Shown one piece after another: positions 39,805 through 48,853 of a stretch of 53,032 bases of DNA. Under the pieces are notes generated by a model. The model did not search any database. It saw only the letters and a list, made by a program, of their open reading frames with translations, and was not told the origin of the DNA. Position 1 is the first letter of the stretch. The number at the start of each line of letters is the position of its first letter. The stretch covers positions 1 through 53,032 of the forward strand of contig NZ_LWCU01000022.1 in NCBI RefSeq assembly GCF_001650405.1, read 5' to 3'. Origin of the DNA: Microbacterium sp. H83 (GTDB lineage: Bacteria; Actinomycetota; Actinomycetes; Actinomycetales; Microbacteriaceae). A program made the position numbers and the translations under genes.

Positions 39805-40142
39805 CCTACATCGAGCTCGCCGCGTGGTTCGTCGGCGCGGCCGCGGTCATCGCGATCCTCCTGTCGCTGCTCTCCCGCGGTCACCGCCCGCACGCCGGAG
39901 CGATCGCCCTCACCGCCGCGGTGCTGTTCCTCCTCACCGCGGTCTTCGACACCGTGATGATCGCGACCGGGCTCTTCCATTACTCGGCCGGGCATCTCCT
40001 CGGCATCCACGTGGGCCTCGCGCCTCTCGAGGACTTCGCCTACCCGCTCGCCGGCGCCGTGCTGCTGCCCGCCCTCTGGGCGTTCGTCCACGGTCGGCGC
40101 CGACGCGGACTCCGCACCTCCGGCGAGGAGGGCGAGGGATGA
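39801..40142 (+). CDS. crtYf: C50 carotenoid cyclase subunit, second lycopene cyclase domain
   Basis: 113 residues from GTG 39801, overlapping the crtYe stop (GTGA). Three membrane helices, with the conserved FDTVMIATGLFHYSAGHLLG and APLEDFAYPLAGAVLLP segments of the lycopene cyclase domain. Together with crtYe it forms the heterodimer that cyclises the elongated C50 product or lycopene. Confidence 0.9.
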   Translation: MTYIELAAWFVGAAAVIAILLSLLSRGHRPHAGAIALTAAVLFLLTAVFDTVMIATGLFHYSAGHLLGIHVGLAPLEDFAYPLAGAVLLPALWAFVHGRRRRGLRTSGEEGEG

Positions 40143-41023
40143 GCGCCACCAGGCCCCGCCTGCGCCGGGATCTGGCGCAGATCGTCCTGTCCTCGCGACC
40201 GATCAGCTGGATCAACACCGCGTTCCCGTTCGCGGCGGCCTACCTGCTGAGCACGCGGGAGGTCGACCTCACCCTCGTGCTGGGGACGCTGTACTTCCTG
40301 GTCCCCTACAACCTCGCGATGTACGGCATCAACGACGTGTTCGACTACGCGTCGGATCTCGCGAACCCGCGCAAGGGCGGCATCGAGGGCGCCCTCCTCC
40401 CGCCCCGCATCCACCGCGCGACGCTGTGGGCCGCGGCCCTCACGAACATCCCGTTCCTCGTGTACCTCGTGGCGGTCGGCGGCCCGGCCTCCTGGATCTG
40501 GCTCGCGGTCAGCGTGTTCGCCGTCATCGCGTACTCGGCGCCCCGGCTCCGCTTCAAGGAGCGCCCGTTCCTGGACTCCACGACGTCGAGCCTGCACTTC
40601 ATGACGCCCGCGATCGTCGGCCTCGCTCTCGCGGACCAGCCCGTGACGGCGACCGGCGTGATCGTGCTCGTCGCGTTCTTCCTGTGGGGCATGGCCGCCC
40701 ACGCCTTCGGCGCGGTGCAGGACATCGGCCCCGACCGCGAAGGCGGCATCGGATCGATCGCCACCGTCATCGGGGCGCGTGCGACCGTGCGCCTCGCGAT
40801 CGCCCTCTGGACCCTGGCGGGGGTGGCGATGCTGTTCACCTCCTGGCCCGCTCCCCTGGGCGCCGCACTCGCTCTGCCGTACATCGTCAACGCCGCGCCC
40901 TGGTGGAACGTCACCGACGCCACGTCCGGCGAGACCAATCGCGCCTGGCGCCGCTTCATCGCGCTCAATTACTTCGCCGGGTTCCTCGCGACGATGATCC
41001 TCATCCTCGCGTGGGTCTCCTGA
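40139..41023 (+). CDS. crtEb: Lycopene elongase, UbiA-type prenyltransferase
   Basis: 294 residues from ATG 40139. A UbiA-family membrane prenyltransferase: the first aspartate motif GINDVFDYASDLANPRKGG (NDxxDxxxD) and the second DIGPDREGGIGSIATVIGA, with eight or so helices. It adds C5 units to lycopene to make C50 carotenoids such as flavuxanthin, the precursor of decaprenoxanthin. Its presence shows the operon makes C50 rather than C40 pigments. Confidence 0.92.
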   Translation: MSATRPRLRRDLAQIVLSSRPISWINTAFPFAAAYLLSTREVDLTLVLGTLYFLVPYNLAMYGINDVFDYASDLANPRKGGIEGALLPPRIHRATLWAAALTNIPFLVYLVAVGGPASWIWLAVSVFAVIAYSAPRLRFKERPFLDSTTSSLHFMTPAIVGLALADQPVTATGVIVLVAFFLWGMAAHAFGAVQDIGPDREGGIGSIATVIGARATVRLAIALWTLAGVAMLFTSWPAPLGAALALPYIVNAAPWWNVTDATSGETNRAWRRFIALNYFAGFLATMILILAWVS

Positions 41024-41061
41024 CCCCCCCTCCTCACCGTCCCTTCCCCGAGAGGCATCCG

Positions 41062-43248
41062 ATGTCCCGCCCTGACCACGCACCGATCCCGTCGACCCGC
41101 GAGCGCACGCGTCGACACTCCTGGGTGCGCGTGTTCGTCCCGGTCGCTCTCATCCTGGTCTGGCTGATCGGCGCCGGCCTCGGCGGGCCCCTGTTCGGCA
41201 AGGTCGACGAGGTGTCGTCGAACGATCAGACCAGCTACCTCCCCGAATCGGCCGACGCGACGCAGGTGCAGGAGCTCCTCGGCGAGTTCACCGAGAGCGA
41301 CGCGATCCCCGCGATCGCCGTCTTCGTCGGCGACAGCGAGCTCACGGATGCGGAGCTGGAGACCATCGCGGATGCCGTCGCCGACGCGCCGTCGATCGAG
41401 GGCGTGAGTGCGGACGTCTCCCCCGCGCTGACCTCCGACGACGGGAGGGCGGTCCAGGCCTTCATCCCGATCGACGGCGACGCGGAGCTCGCCGATGCCG
41501 TCGCGGCTCTGGGGGACGAGCTGCGCTCCGCGGCGCCGGACGGCGTCGCCGTGTACATCACCGGCCCCGCGGGCTTCAGCGCCGACCTGGTCGCCGGTTT
41601 CGCCGGGATCGACGGGCTGCTGCTCGGCGTCGCGCTGCTGGCGGTCCTCGTCATCCTCGTGCTCGTCTACCGCTCGTTCCTGCTCCCGGTCGTCGTGCTG
41701 TCGACGAGCCTGTTCGCGCTGTGCGTCGCCCTGCTCGTCGTCTGGTGGCTGGCGAAGTTCGAGGTGCTGCTCCTCAGCGGGCAGACGCAGGGGATCCTGT
41801 TCATCCTCGTGATCGGCGCGGCGACGGACTACGCGCTCCTCTTCGTGGCCCGTTTCCGCGAGGAGCTGCGCGTGTCGCAGGACAAGGGCGCTGCGGTCCT
41901 CGCCGCATGGAAGGGATCGTTCGAGCCGATCGTCGCGTCCGGCGGCACGGTGATCGCGGGCCTGCTGTGCCTGCTGCTCAGCGACCTGAAGTCCAACAGC
42001 ACGCTCGGGCCGGTCGCCGCGATCGGCATCGTCTTCGCGATGCTCGCCGCCCTCACGCTCCTGCCCGCCCTGCTGCTGCTGTTCGGCCGGGCGGTGTTCT
42101 GGCCGCGCCGCCCGAAGTTCGAGCCCGAGGTCGTCGCCGAGGAGCACGGCATGCGGACGACCGGCCTCTGGGCCCGCCTCGCCGGGCTCATCACGAAGCG
42201 TCCCCGCGCGATCTGGGTCGTCACCACGCTGGTGCTCCTCACCGGCGCCGCCGGGGTGCTGCAGCTCAACGCCGTCGGCGTGCCGCAGTCCGATCTCGTG
42301 CTCGGAGCCTCAGAGGCACGGGACGGCCAGGTGGCGTTGGGCGAGCACTTCCCGGGCGGCTCGGGCAGTCCGGTGTCGGTGGTCGTCGCGGAGGACAGGC
42401 TGCAGGAGGCGGCGGACGTCCTCCTGGCGAACGACGGCGTCGACGGCGTCACCGTCACCTCGGCGGACTCGCCGAGCGGATCGGCAACCGTGACCGCTGA
42501 CGGCATCACCCCGGTGGGCCCTCCCGGGACGCCCGCCCCCGAGCCGACGGTCGTGGACGGCGAGGTCCTGCTGCAGGGCACGCTGACGGATGCCGCGGAC
42601 TCCGACGCCGCGGCGGCGACGGTGCGCGACCTTCGCGTCGAACTGCAGGGGACGGACGCCCTCGTCGGCGGCGTGACGGCGACCGCCGTCGACACGAACG
42701 ACGCCTCCATCCACGACCGCACCCTGATCATCCCGGTGGTCCTCGTCGTCATCATGGTGATCCTCATGATGCTGCTGCGGTCGATCCTCGCCCCGGTGCT
42801 GCTGATCCTCACGACGGTGCTGTCGTTCGGAACCGCGATGGGCGTCTCCGCGCTCGTCTTCAATGGCGTGTTCGACTTCCCCGGGGCCGATCCGGCCGTC
42901 CCGCTCTACGGTTTCGTCTTCCTCGTCGCGCTCGGCATCGACTACAACATCTTCCTGATGACGCGCGTGCGCGAGGAGTCGCTGCAGCACGGAACCCGCG
43001 AGGGCGTGCTGCGCGGACTCTCGATCACGGGCGGGGTGATCACCTCAGCCGGACTGGTGCTCGCCGCGACCTTCGCCGCGCTGTCGGTGATCCCGATCCT
43101 GTTCCTCGTGCAGCTCGCGTTCATCGTCGCCTTCGGCGTGCTGCTGGACACGTTCGTCGTGCGGTCGCTGCTCGTGCCGGCGCTCGCCTACGACCTCGGC
43201 AAGGTCATCTGGTGGCCGTCGAAGCTGTGGCGTCGCGGCCGGGACTGA
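41062..43248 (+). CDS. MMPL-family transporter at the end of the carotenoid operon
   Basis: 728 residues from ATG 41062 (GAGAGG upstream), with 12 predicted helices in two sets. RND/MMPL motifs are present: LFIL-type GAATDYALLFVARFREELRV in the first half and GIDYNIFLMTRVREESLQHG in the second. Two extracytoplasmic domains lie between helices 1-2 and 7-8. MMPL genes occur in C50-carotenoid clusters of Corynebacterium (there beside crtE). It may move carotenoids or glycolipids; substrate unproven. It starts 38 bases after crtEb. Confidence 0.92.
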   Translation: MSRPDHAPIPSTRERTRRHSWVRVFVPVALILVWLIGAGLGGPLFGKVDEVSSNDQTSYLPESADATQVQELLGEFTESDAIPAIAVFVGDSELTDAELETIADAVADAPSIEGVSADVSPALTSDDGRAVQAFIPIDGDAELADAVAALGDELRSAAPDGVAVYITGPAGFSADLVAGFAGIDGLLLGVALLAVLVILVLVYRSFLLPVVVLSTSLFALCVALLVVWWLAKFEVLLLSGQTQGILFILVIGAATDYALLFVARFREELRVSQDKGAAVLAAWKGSFEPIVASGGTVIAGLLCLLLSDLKSNSTLGPVAAIGIVFAMLAALTLLPALLLLFGRAVFWPRRPKFEPEVVAEEHGMRTTGLWARLAGLITKRPRAIWVVTTLVLLTGAAGVLQLNAVGVPQSDLVLGASEARDGQVALGEHFPGGSGSPVSVVVAEDRLQEAADVLLANDGVDGVTVTSADSPSGSATVTADGITPVGPPGTPAPEPTVVDGEVLLQGTLTDAADSDAAAATVRDLRVELQGTDALVGGVTATAVDTNDASIHDRTLIIPVVLVVIMVILMMLLRSILAPVLLILTTVLSFGTAMGVSALVFNGVFDFPGADPAVPLYGFVFLVALGIDYNIFLMTRVREESLQHGTREGVLRGLSITGGVITSAGLVLAATFAALSVIPILFLVQLAFIVAFGVLLDTFVVRSLLVPALAYDLGKVIWWPSKLWRRGRD

Positions 43249-43265
43249 TCGCATCCGCTGAGTGG

Positions 43266-43339
43266 TGCCCTCGACTGGATTCGAACCAGCGACCTGCCCT
43301 TTAGGAGAGGGCTGCTCTATCCTGCTGAGCTACGAGGGC
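43266..43339 (-). tRNA. tRNA-Arg (anticodon CCT)
   Basis: A cloverleaf of 74 bases: acceptor GCCCTCG / CGAGGGC, D-arm AGCTCAGCAGGATAGAGC, anticodon loop CTCCTAA (anticodon CCT) closed by GCCCT/AGGGC, and T-arm CTGGTTCGAATCCAG. CCA is not encoded. Confidence 0.97.
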
Positions 43340-43373
43340 GAGGAGTCCAGTCTAGAGGACGCCTCCCCCTCGC

Positions 43374-43871
43374 TCAGGCAGCCAGCGCGAGGTACGGCTC
43401 CCACCGCGGGTCGCTGCGTTCGCTCCCCCGCACCGTCCAGGACGATCCGCGCGGCGGGCGCGGGGTGAAGCGCAGCTCCCAGCGCATCTCCTGCGGCGTG
43501 CGGTCGCTCTTGACGTTGTTGCACCGCAGGCAGCACGCCACCAGGTTCTCCCAGGAGTCCGCTCCGCCGCGCGAGCGCGGCAGCACGTGGTCGATGGTCG
43601 AGGCGGCCTTGCCGCAGTAGCCGCAGCGATGGTCGTCGCGTCGCAGCACGCCGCGTCGCGTCACCGGCACGCGTCTGCTGACGGGGATGCGCACGTAGCG
43701 CGACAGGATGATGACCGCGGGCCGGTCGTACACGCCGTGACTCCCCCAGACGGGATCATCCTCCACGCGCTCGATCACGGTCGCCTTGTCGTTCATGACA
43801 AGGACCAGGGCTCTTTTGAACGACACGATCGCCAAGGGCTCGTATCCCGCATTCAGTACCAGTGTGCGCAT
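43374..43871 (-). CDS. HNH endonuclease
   Basis: 165 residues from ATG 43871 (MRTLVLNAGYEPLAIVSFKR), chosen over ATG 43877 because GAGAGG is correctly spaced. HNH domain at about 85-130: CGYCGKAASTIDHVLPRSRG, then WENLVACCLRCNNVKSDRTP, with both zinc-binding CxxC pairs. This form is a very common chromosomal single-copy gene in actinobacteria and is not tied to a phage or intein here. Role unknown. Confidence 0.93.
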   Translation of the reverse strand: MRTLVLNAGYEPLAIVSFKRALVLVMNDKATVIERVEDDPVWGSHGVYDRPAVIILSRYVRIPVSRRVPVTRRGVLRRDDHRCGYCGKAASTIDHVLPRSRGGADSWENLVACCLRCNNVKSDRTPQEMRWELRFTPRPPRGSSWTVRGSERSDPRWEPYLALAA

Positions 43872-43954
43872 CGTCATCCTCTCGATCCGCCGGGACGGCT
43901 TCCCGGCACTCTCGACTCACACGGAGCCGCACGGGGCGGAAGCGATCGCAGGGA

Positions 43955-43984
43955 CGAAAAAGGCGCTGTCTACAGACAGCGCCT
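43955..43984 (-). terminator. Rho-independent terminator of the M23 peptidase gene
   Basis: On the minus strand a 10-bp perfect stem (arm AGGCGCTGTC, four-base loop) is followed by TTTTT. It lies 235 bases beyond the M23 stop. The intervening 43985-44218 holds nothing else I can support. Confidence 0.82.
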
Positions 43985-44218
43985 CATGCGCACGGCAGCA
44001 CCGTGGCGTCCCTGCGGCCGATGCAGAAGGACGTGACGACCGAGGGCATCCATGGTTCGGATGCTCGGTATTCGCTCCATCTGCTTCTCCCGCCTGTGCG
44101 ACAACGGGTTCAGGCTAACCCATCGGGGAGACACGGGGGTCAAACTCGGGGTGAACGCCGGAGGGCGTGTCCGCGACGTACGGCTCGCGGCGCGCGCGAG
44201 GGGACGGCCGGAGCGACG

Positions 44219-45037
44219 TCAGCCGGCGTTGGCGGCGAGCCAGGCGAGGGGCTCCACGAGCCCGCCACCGACCCGCACCTCGAAGTGGAGGTGGTTGGCG
44301 GTGGAGCGACCGGTGCTGCCGACGAGTCCGATCAGCTGTCCTGCGGCAACGGTCTCGCCGGCCTGGACCTGGCGCGTCCCGGAGGTCATGTGGCCGTAGG
44401 TGGTCTGCACGCGCTGACCGCCCACGACGCTGTCGATCATGACCGCCACGCCGTATCCGCCGATGCTCTCGGCCGATGCGCGGACAACGCCCCCAGCGGC
44501 GGCGTAGATCGGCGTGAGCGCCGGGGCCAGCATGTCGGCCCCCTGGTGAGCGCCGCCGACGGTGCGGCTCACGGTGTACGACCCCTGCGGGAGCGGATAG
44601 CGGACCTCGCCCGACCCTGGTGACACGAGCGCGTACTTGCCGATGTCGATCGATCCGCCCGCCGACGCGGCGGCGGCGGATGCCTTCGCGGCGGCCCTGG
44701 CGGCCGCGGCCTCCTCGGCCTTCTTCTTCTCGATCTCTTCGGGGGTCGTCGCAGTGAAGGTGCCGCGGCTGAGCGACGCCGACGTGGCATCGGAGGCGAC
44801 GACGAGAGACTGCGCATCGACGGCAGCCATCTGCTGGACGGTCGCCGCGGACTCCGCCGGCTTCGACGACGCGTACGCCGGAAGCGCCACCGCGGCGACG
44901 AGGGCACCGACCGCCCCGAAGATGGCGACCGACCGCAGCGGCTTGACGGCCTTGCGGGCGGCGATCCCGGTACGGGCCGTGCGGGCGACTGCTCGATCGT
45001 CAGAGGTCTTCGCGGGCGACTCGATGTCTGTGACCAA
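44219..45037 (-). CDS. M23-family peptidoglycan endopeptidase (LytM/NlpD-like)
   Basis: 272 residues from TTG 45037, preceded by AGGAGGA at good spacing; a longer in-frame start at 45088 is less likely. An N-terminal cytoplasmic stretch and one helix (SVAIFGAVGALVAAVALPAY) precede an Ala/Glu/Lys coiled-coil stalk and the catalytic domain: GGAHQGADMLAP (HxxxD zinc site), TTYGHMTSG and HLHFEVRVGG. It cuts cell-wall cross-links or activates an amidase. The 45089-45305 upstream region is a long leader with no gene. Confidence 0.9.
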   Translation of the reverse strand: MVTDIESPAKTSDDRAVARTARTGIAARKAVKPLRSVAIFGAVGALVAAVALPAYASSKPAESAATVQQMAAVDAQSLVVASDATSASLSRGTFTATTPEEIEKKKAEEAAAARAAAKASAAAASAGGSIDIGKYALVSPGSGEVRYPLPQGSYTVSRTVGGAHQGADMLAPALTPIYAAAGGVVRASAESIGGYGVAVMIDSVVGGQRVQTTYGHMTSGTRQVQAGETVAAGQLIGLVGSTGRSTANHLHFEVRVGGGLVEPLAWLAANAG

Positions 45038-45305
45038 AACGTAATCCTCCTGCGCCTGCACGCTCGGGTAGCGCTGGCTCGTCGGCACTCTGCTCTCGTG
45101 GCACGAATGTAGCTTCGGGTACTTTGTGCGTTTCCTACCGGGAGGACGACGAGCCTGGAAGGCGAATCCTCTCGGGTACCGCCTGCGGGCTTTCGCGGGC
45201 GACCTGTCCGAGGTTACCGGAAGATAACGATCGTGTCACCCTGCGAACCTGGCAATCGTCGGAGAGGCGGAATCTCACGGCGGACGCCGGAGAATCCGCC
45301 GGCGA

Positions 45306-46007
45306 TCAGGCCGGTTCTCCGACCAGGAAGATGTGCGACGCCAGCTCGACGGGGAGCTCGAGACCTTCGTCCTTGCCCTCCATCCGGATCAGGACGTAGC
45401 CCTCGTTGAAGCGGTAGTCGCCCTTCGCGCCGGGAACGACGCCCGCGTCGCGGAGCTGCTCGAGCAGTTCGGGGTCGACCTGCGCCGGCTCGGCGAGACG
45501 CCGTACGGTGCCCTCGATCGGGGCGCCCGCCGCGTTCAGCTTCTGCACGAGTCCGATGACGCCCTCGTCGAAGGTGCGGGCCGGCGCGTCACCCAGCTGG
45601 TCGAGGCCGGGGATCGGGTTGCCGTAGGGCGACTCCGTCGGGTGGCCGAGCAGCTCGACGAGACGACGCTCGACCTGCTCGCTCATGACGTGCTCCCAGC
45701 GGCAGGCCTCTTCGTGCACGAACGCCCAGTCGAGGCCGATGACATCGGACAGCAGGCGCTCGGCGAGACGGTGCTTGCGCATCACGTCCACGGCCTTGCG
45801 CCGACCCGCGTCGGTGAGCTCCAGCGTGCGGGTCTCGGACACCACGACGAGGCCGTCGCGCTCCATGCGCCCGACCGTCTGCGACACCGTCGGACCGGAG
45901 TGACCGAGCCGCTCGGAGATGCGAGCGCGCAGGGGGACGATGTTCTCCTCCTCGAGTTCGAGGATGGTGCGGAGGTACATCTCCGTGGTGTCGATCAAGT
46001 CCGTCAT
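45306..46007 (-). CDS. DtxR/IdeR-family metal-dependent regulator
   Basis: 233 residues. N-terminal winged helix (TDLIDTTEMYLRTILELEEE, ISERLGHSGPTVSQTVGRME), metal-binding dimerisation domain (HEEACRWEHVMSEQVERRLV) and a C-terminal SH3-like domain (YVLIRMEGKDEG). The residues of the ancillary metal sites (Glu/His in HEEACRWEH) are present. It represses iron-uptake genes when iron-loaded. A DtxR-like palindrome lies in its own upstream region. Confidence 0.93.
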   Translation of the reverse strand: MTDLIDTTEMYLRTILELEEENIVPLRARISERLGHSGPTVSQTVGRMERDGLVVVSETRTLELTDAGRRKAVDVMRKHRLAERLLSDVIGLDWAFVHEEACRWEHVMSEQVERRLVELLGHPTESPYGNPIPGLDQLGDAPARTFDEGVIGLVQKLNAAGAPIEGTVRRLAEPAQVDPELLEQLRDAGVVPGAKGDYRFNEGYVLIRMEGKDEGLELPVELASHIFLVGEPA

Positions 46008-46025
46008 GGGGCCCTCCGAGTCTCG

Positions 46026-46038
46026 TTAGGCAAGCCTA
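46026..46038. promoter_or_regulatory. DtxR-like palindrome
   Basis: TTAGGCAAGCCTA is a shortened form of the TTAGGTTAGGCTAACCTAA iron-box consensus and lies 19 bases upstream of the DtxR start, consistent with autoregulation. Confidence 0.5.
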
Positions 46039-46072
46039 CATTCCCCTGCGGACATCGGGCGTCACGCGGTGA

Positions 46073-47218
<1,146 letters not shown>

Positions 47219-47236
47219 CCCGCTCCGGCATCCGCC

Positions 47237-47278
47237 GACGACGAAGGGGCCGCGTGCGCACGCGGCCCCTTCGTCGTC
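47237..47278 (+). terminator. Terminator after serC
   Basis: A perfect 21+21 bp palindrome centred at 47257/47258 (core GGGGCCGCGTGCGCACGCGG) with TCGTCGTC at the 3' side. It lies between convergent serC and the DUF3027 gene and probably works on both strands. Confidence 0.85.
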
Positions 47279-47315
47279 TCAGCCTGCGGAGAGGATGCGG
47301 CGCATCCCGTCCGCG

Positions 47316-48065
47316 TCATTCCTCGTCGTCGTCCGAGTCCTCGTCGTCGTTCGAGTCCTCGTCGTCATCCGAGTCCTCGTCGTCCGAGTCCTCGTCATCG
47401 GAGTCGGCGTCCTCGTCATCGGAGTCGGCGTCCTCGTCGCCATCGGTGTCGGAGTCGTCGTCGTCGGGCTCCGCCGCGTCGTCGTCACCCGCCGAGTCGT
47501 CGAGCTCGTCGATGTCGACGCCGTCCAGATCACCGGCGTGCAGCACACGCGGCTCGGCAGCGAGCTCGTCCTCGTCGAGGTCCTCGTCGTCGAGCTCGTC
47601 GTCCTCGAGCTCGTCGTCGTCGTCATCGTCGTCGAGCTCGTCGTCCTCGAGCTCGTCGTCGTCGGCGTCCTCGTCGTCGTCGAGCTCGTCGGCATCGTCC
47701 GCGTCCCCGTCGTCGGCGGCAACCGCGGCCTGCTCGGCGAGCTCCGCCTGATGGGCCCTGTACTCCGCCAGACGCTCCGCCCACGGCACCCACTCGGGGG
47801 CCAGCAGAGCGCCCTCGCCGGGAAGCAGTTCGACCTCGAGCACCGTCGGTTCCTCGTCGTCCACGCGCGCGACCGTGACCGTCCAGTACCAGCCCGGATA
47901 GCCCGACAGGCGGTTCTCGAAGCGGAGCGACACGGAGCCGTCCTCCTCGGGGAGGTAGCCCGCGGCGGGACCGATCGTGCTCGCTGGAGTGATCTCGCGC
48001 AGTGCGGCGAGCGCGAGATCGTGGGCGTCGACGAGACGCTGGTCGATATCAGGCTTCGAGGTCAT
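47316..48065 (-). CDS. DUF3027 protein with long acidic tail
   Basis: 249 residues from ATG 48065, overlapping the end of the cold-shock gene. Residues 1-115 are the DUF3027 domain (RLVDAHDLALAALREITPAS, VSLRFENRLSGYPGWYWTVT, then LLPGEGALLAPEWVPWAERL), a conserved actinobacterial domain of unknown function. Residues from about 120 to the end are nearly all Asp and Glu in short repeats, encoded by GAC/GAG triplet repeats. Such tails can mimic nucleic acid or bind basic proteins. Confidence 0.92.
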   Translation of the reverse strand: MTSKPDIDQRLVDAHDLALAALREITPASTIGPAAGYLPEEDGSVSLRFENRLSGYPGWYWTVTVARVDDEEPTVLEVELLPGEGALLAPEWVPWAERLAEYRAHQAELAEQAAVAADDGDADDADELDDDEDADDDELEDDELDDDDDDDELEDDELDDEDLDEDELAAEPRVLHAGDLDGVDIDELDDSAGDDDAAEPDDDDSDTDGDEDADSDDEDADSDDEDSDDEDSDDDEDSNDDEDSDDDEE

Positions 48066-48429
48066 CGGCGACCTTGCGGAGGACGGCGGCGATCTTGCGA
48101 CCGTGGCCGGAGGCGGGGTAGCGGCCGCGACGGAGATCTCCGCCGATGCCGTCGAGGAGCTTGACGAGATCCTCGACGATGACGGCCATGTCGTCGGCGG
48201 GCTTGCGCTTCGCCTTGGCGAGGCTGGGCGGCGCCTCCAGCACCCGCACGGAGAGCGCCTGCAGACCGCGCTTGCCGTCGGCGACGCCGAACTCCACGCG
48301 CGCACCCGCCTTCACAGCCGTGCCCGCGGGCATGGCGGAAGCGTGCAGGAAGACGTCCTGGCCGTCATCGGTGGCGATGAAGCCGAAACCCTTGTCTTCG
48401 TCGTAGAACCTGACCTTGCCGGTGGGCAT
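48049..48429 (-). CDS. Cold-shock domain protein with C-terminal extension
   Basis: 126 residues. The cold-shock OB-fold is at 1-70 (MPTGKVRFYDEDKGFGFIAT, then DVFLHASAMP) with the RNP1-like KGFGFI and RNP2-like VFLHAS motifs, although the central positions differ from CspA. A ~55-residue helical extension follows (DDMAVIVEDLVKLLDGIGGD). It binds single-stranded RNA or DNA. It is coupled by a 17-base overlap to the DUF3027 gene, a conserved actinobacterial pair. Confidence 0.92.
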   Translation of the reverse strand: MPTGKVRFYDEDKGFGFIATDDGQDVFLHASAMPAGTAVKAGARVEFGVADGKRGLQALSVRVLEAPPSLAKAKRKPADDMAVIVEDLVKLLDGIGGDLRRGRYPASGHGRKIAAVLRKVADDLEA

Positions 48430-48566
48430 GGGAGAAACCTCGCTGAATCGATGTGGAGCCGGACGGCGGGCATTCGCCGCCGCCTCCAGCCTACCGGTCG
48501 GGGGGCGGAGAATCCGTAGGTCGCGCCGCGGAACCGAGGGCAGCGCCAGCGACTAGGCTGAGACGG

Positions 48567-48842
48567 ATGAGCACGAAGAGTCCCGACCCGGATGTCCCCG
48601 TGCGCCGGGTCGACAGCATCCTGGCGTTCGGCGCCCTCGGCATCGCCGCGGCGTCCGTCCTCTGCTTCCTGGCGATCATCATCGGGACCGCGGTCGGCAT
48701 GCGGCAGGAGGACTTCGGCGGCGGGGTGTGGCCCGTGGTCGCCGCGGTGCCGTACTGGGGTCTTCCGGTGGCATTCGTGATGATCATCGTGCTGCTGGTG
48801 ATGACCTTCATCCGCAAGAGTCGCGCGGCGTCGCGCTCCTGA
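48567..48842 (+). CDS. Small two-helix membrane protein
   Basis: 91 residues from ATG 48567. Two membrane helices (about 20-43 and 58-82: FGALGIAAASVLCFLAIIIG, VVAAVPYWGLPVAFVMIIVL) flanked by charged ends. A TAGGCT -10-like element ends seven bases before the ATG, suggesting a leaderless transcript. No functional domain is present. It lies 11 bases before the helicase-associated gene and may be co-transcribed. Confidence 0.8.
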   Translation: MSTKSPDPDVPVRRVDSILAFGALGIAAASVLCFLAIIIGTAVGMRQEDFGGGVWPVVAAVPYWGLPVAFVMIIVLLVMTFIRKSRAASRS

Positions 48843-48853
48843 GGCCATCCGGC

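Noticed and set aside
43374..43871. HNH gene as part of a phage or intein
   Set aside because: It is flanked by housekeeping genes and tRNA-Arg, with no phage genes or split host protein; this HNH type is a normal chromosomal gene in actinobacteria.
45089..45305. c-di-AMP (ydaO-type) riboswitch upstream of the M23 peptidase
   Set aside because: The leader length and gene type fit, but I could not identify the conserved core motifs, so I do not call it. A covariance-model search would decide.
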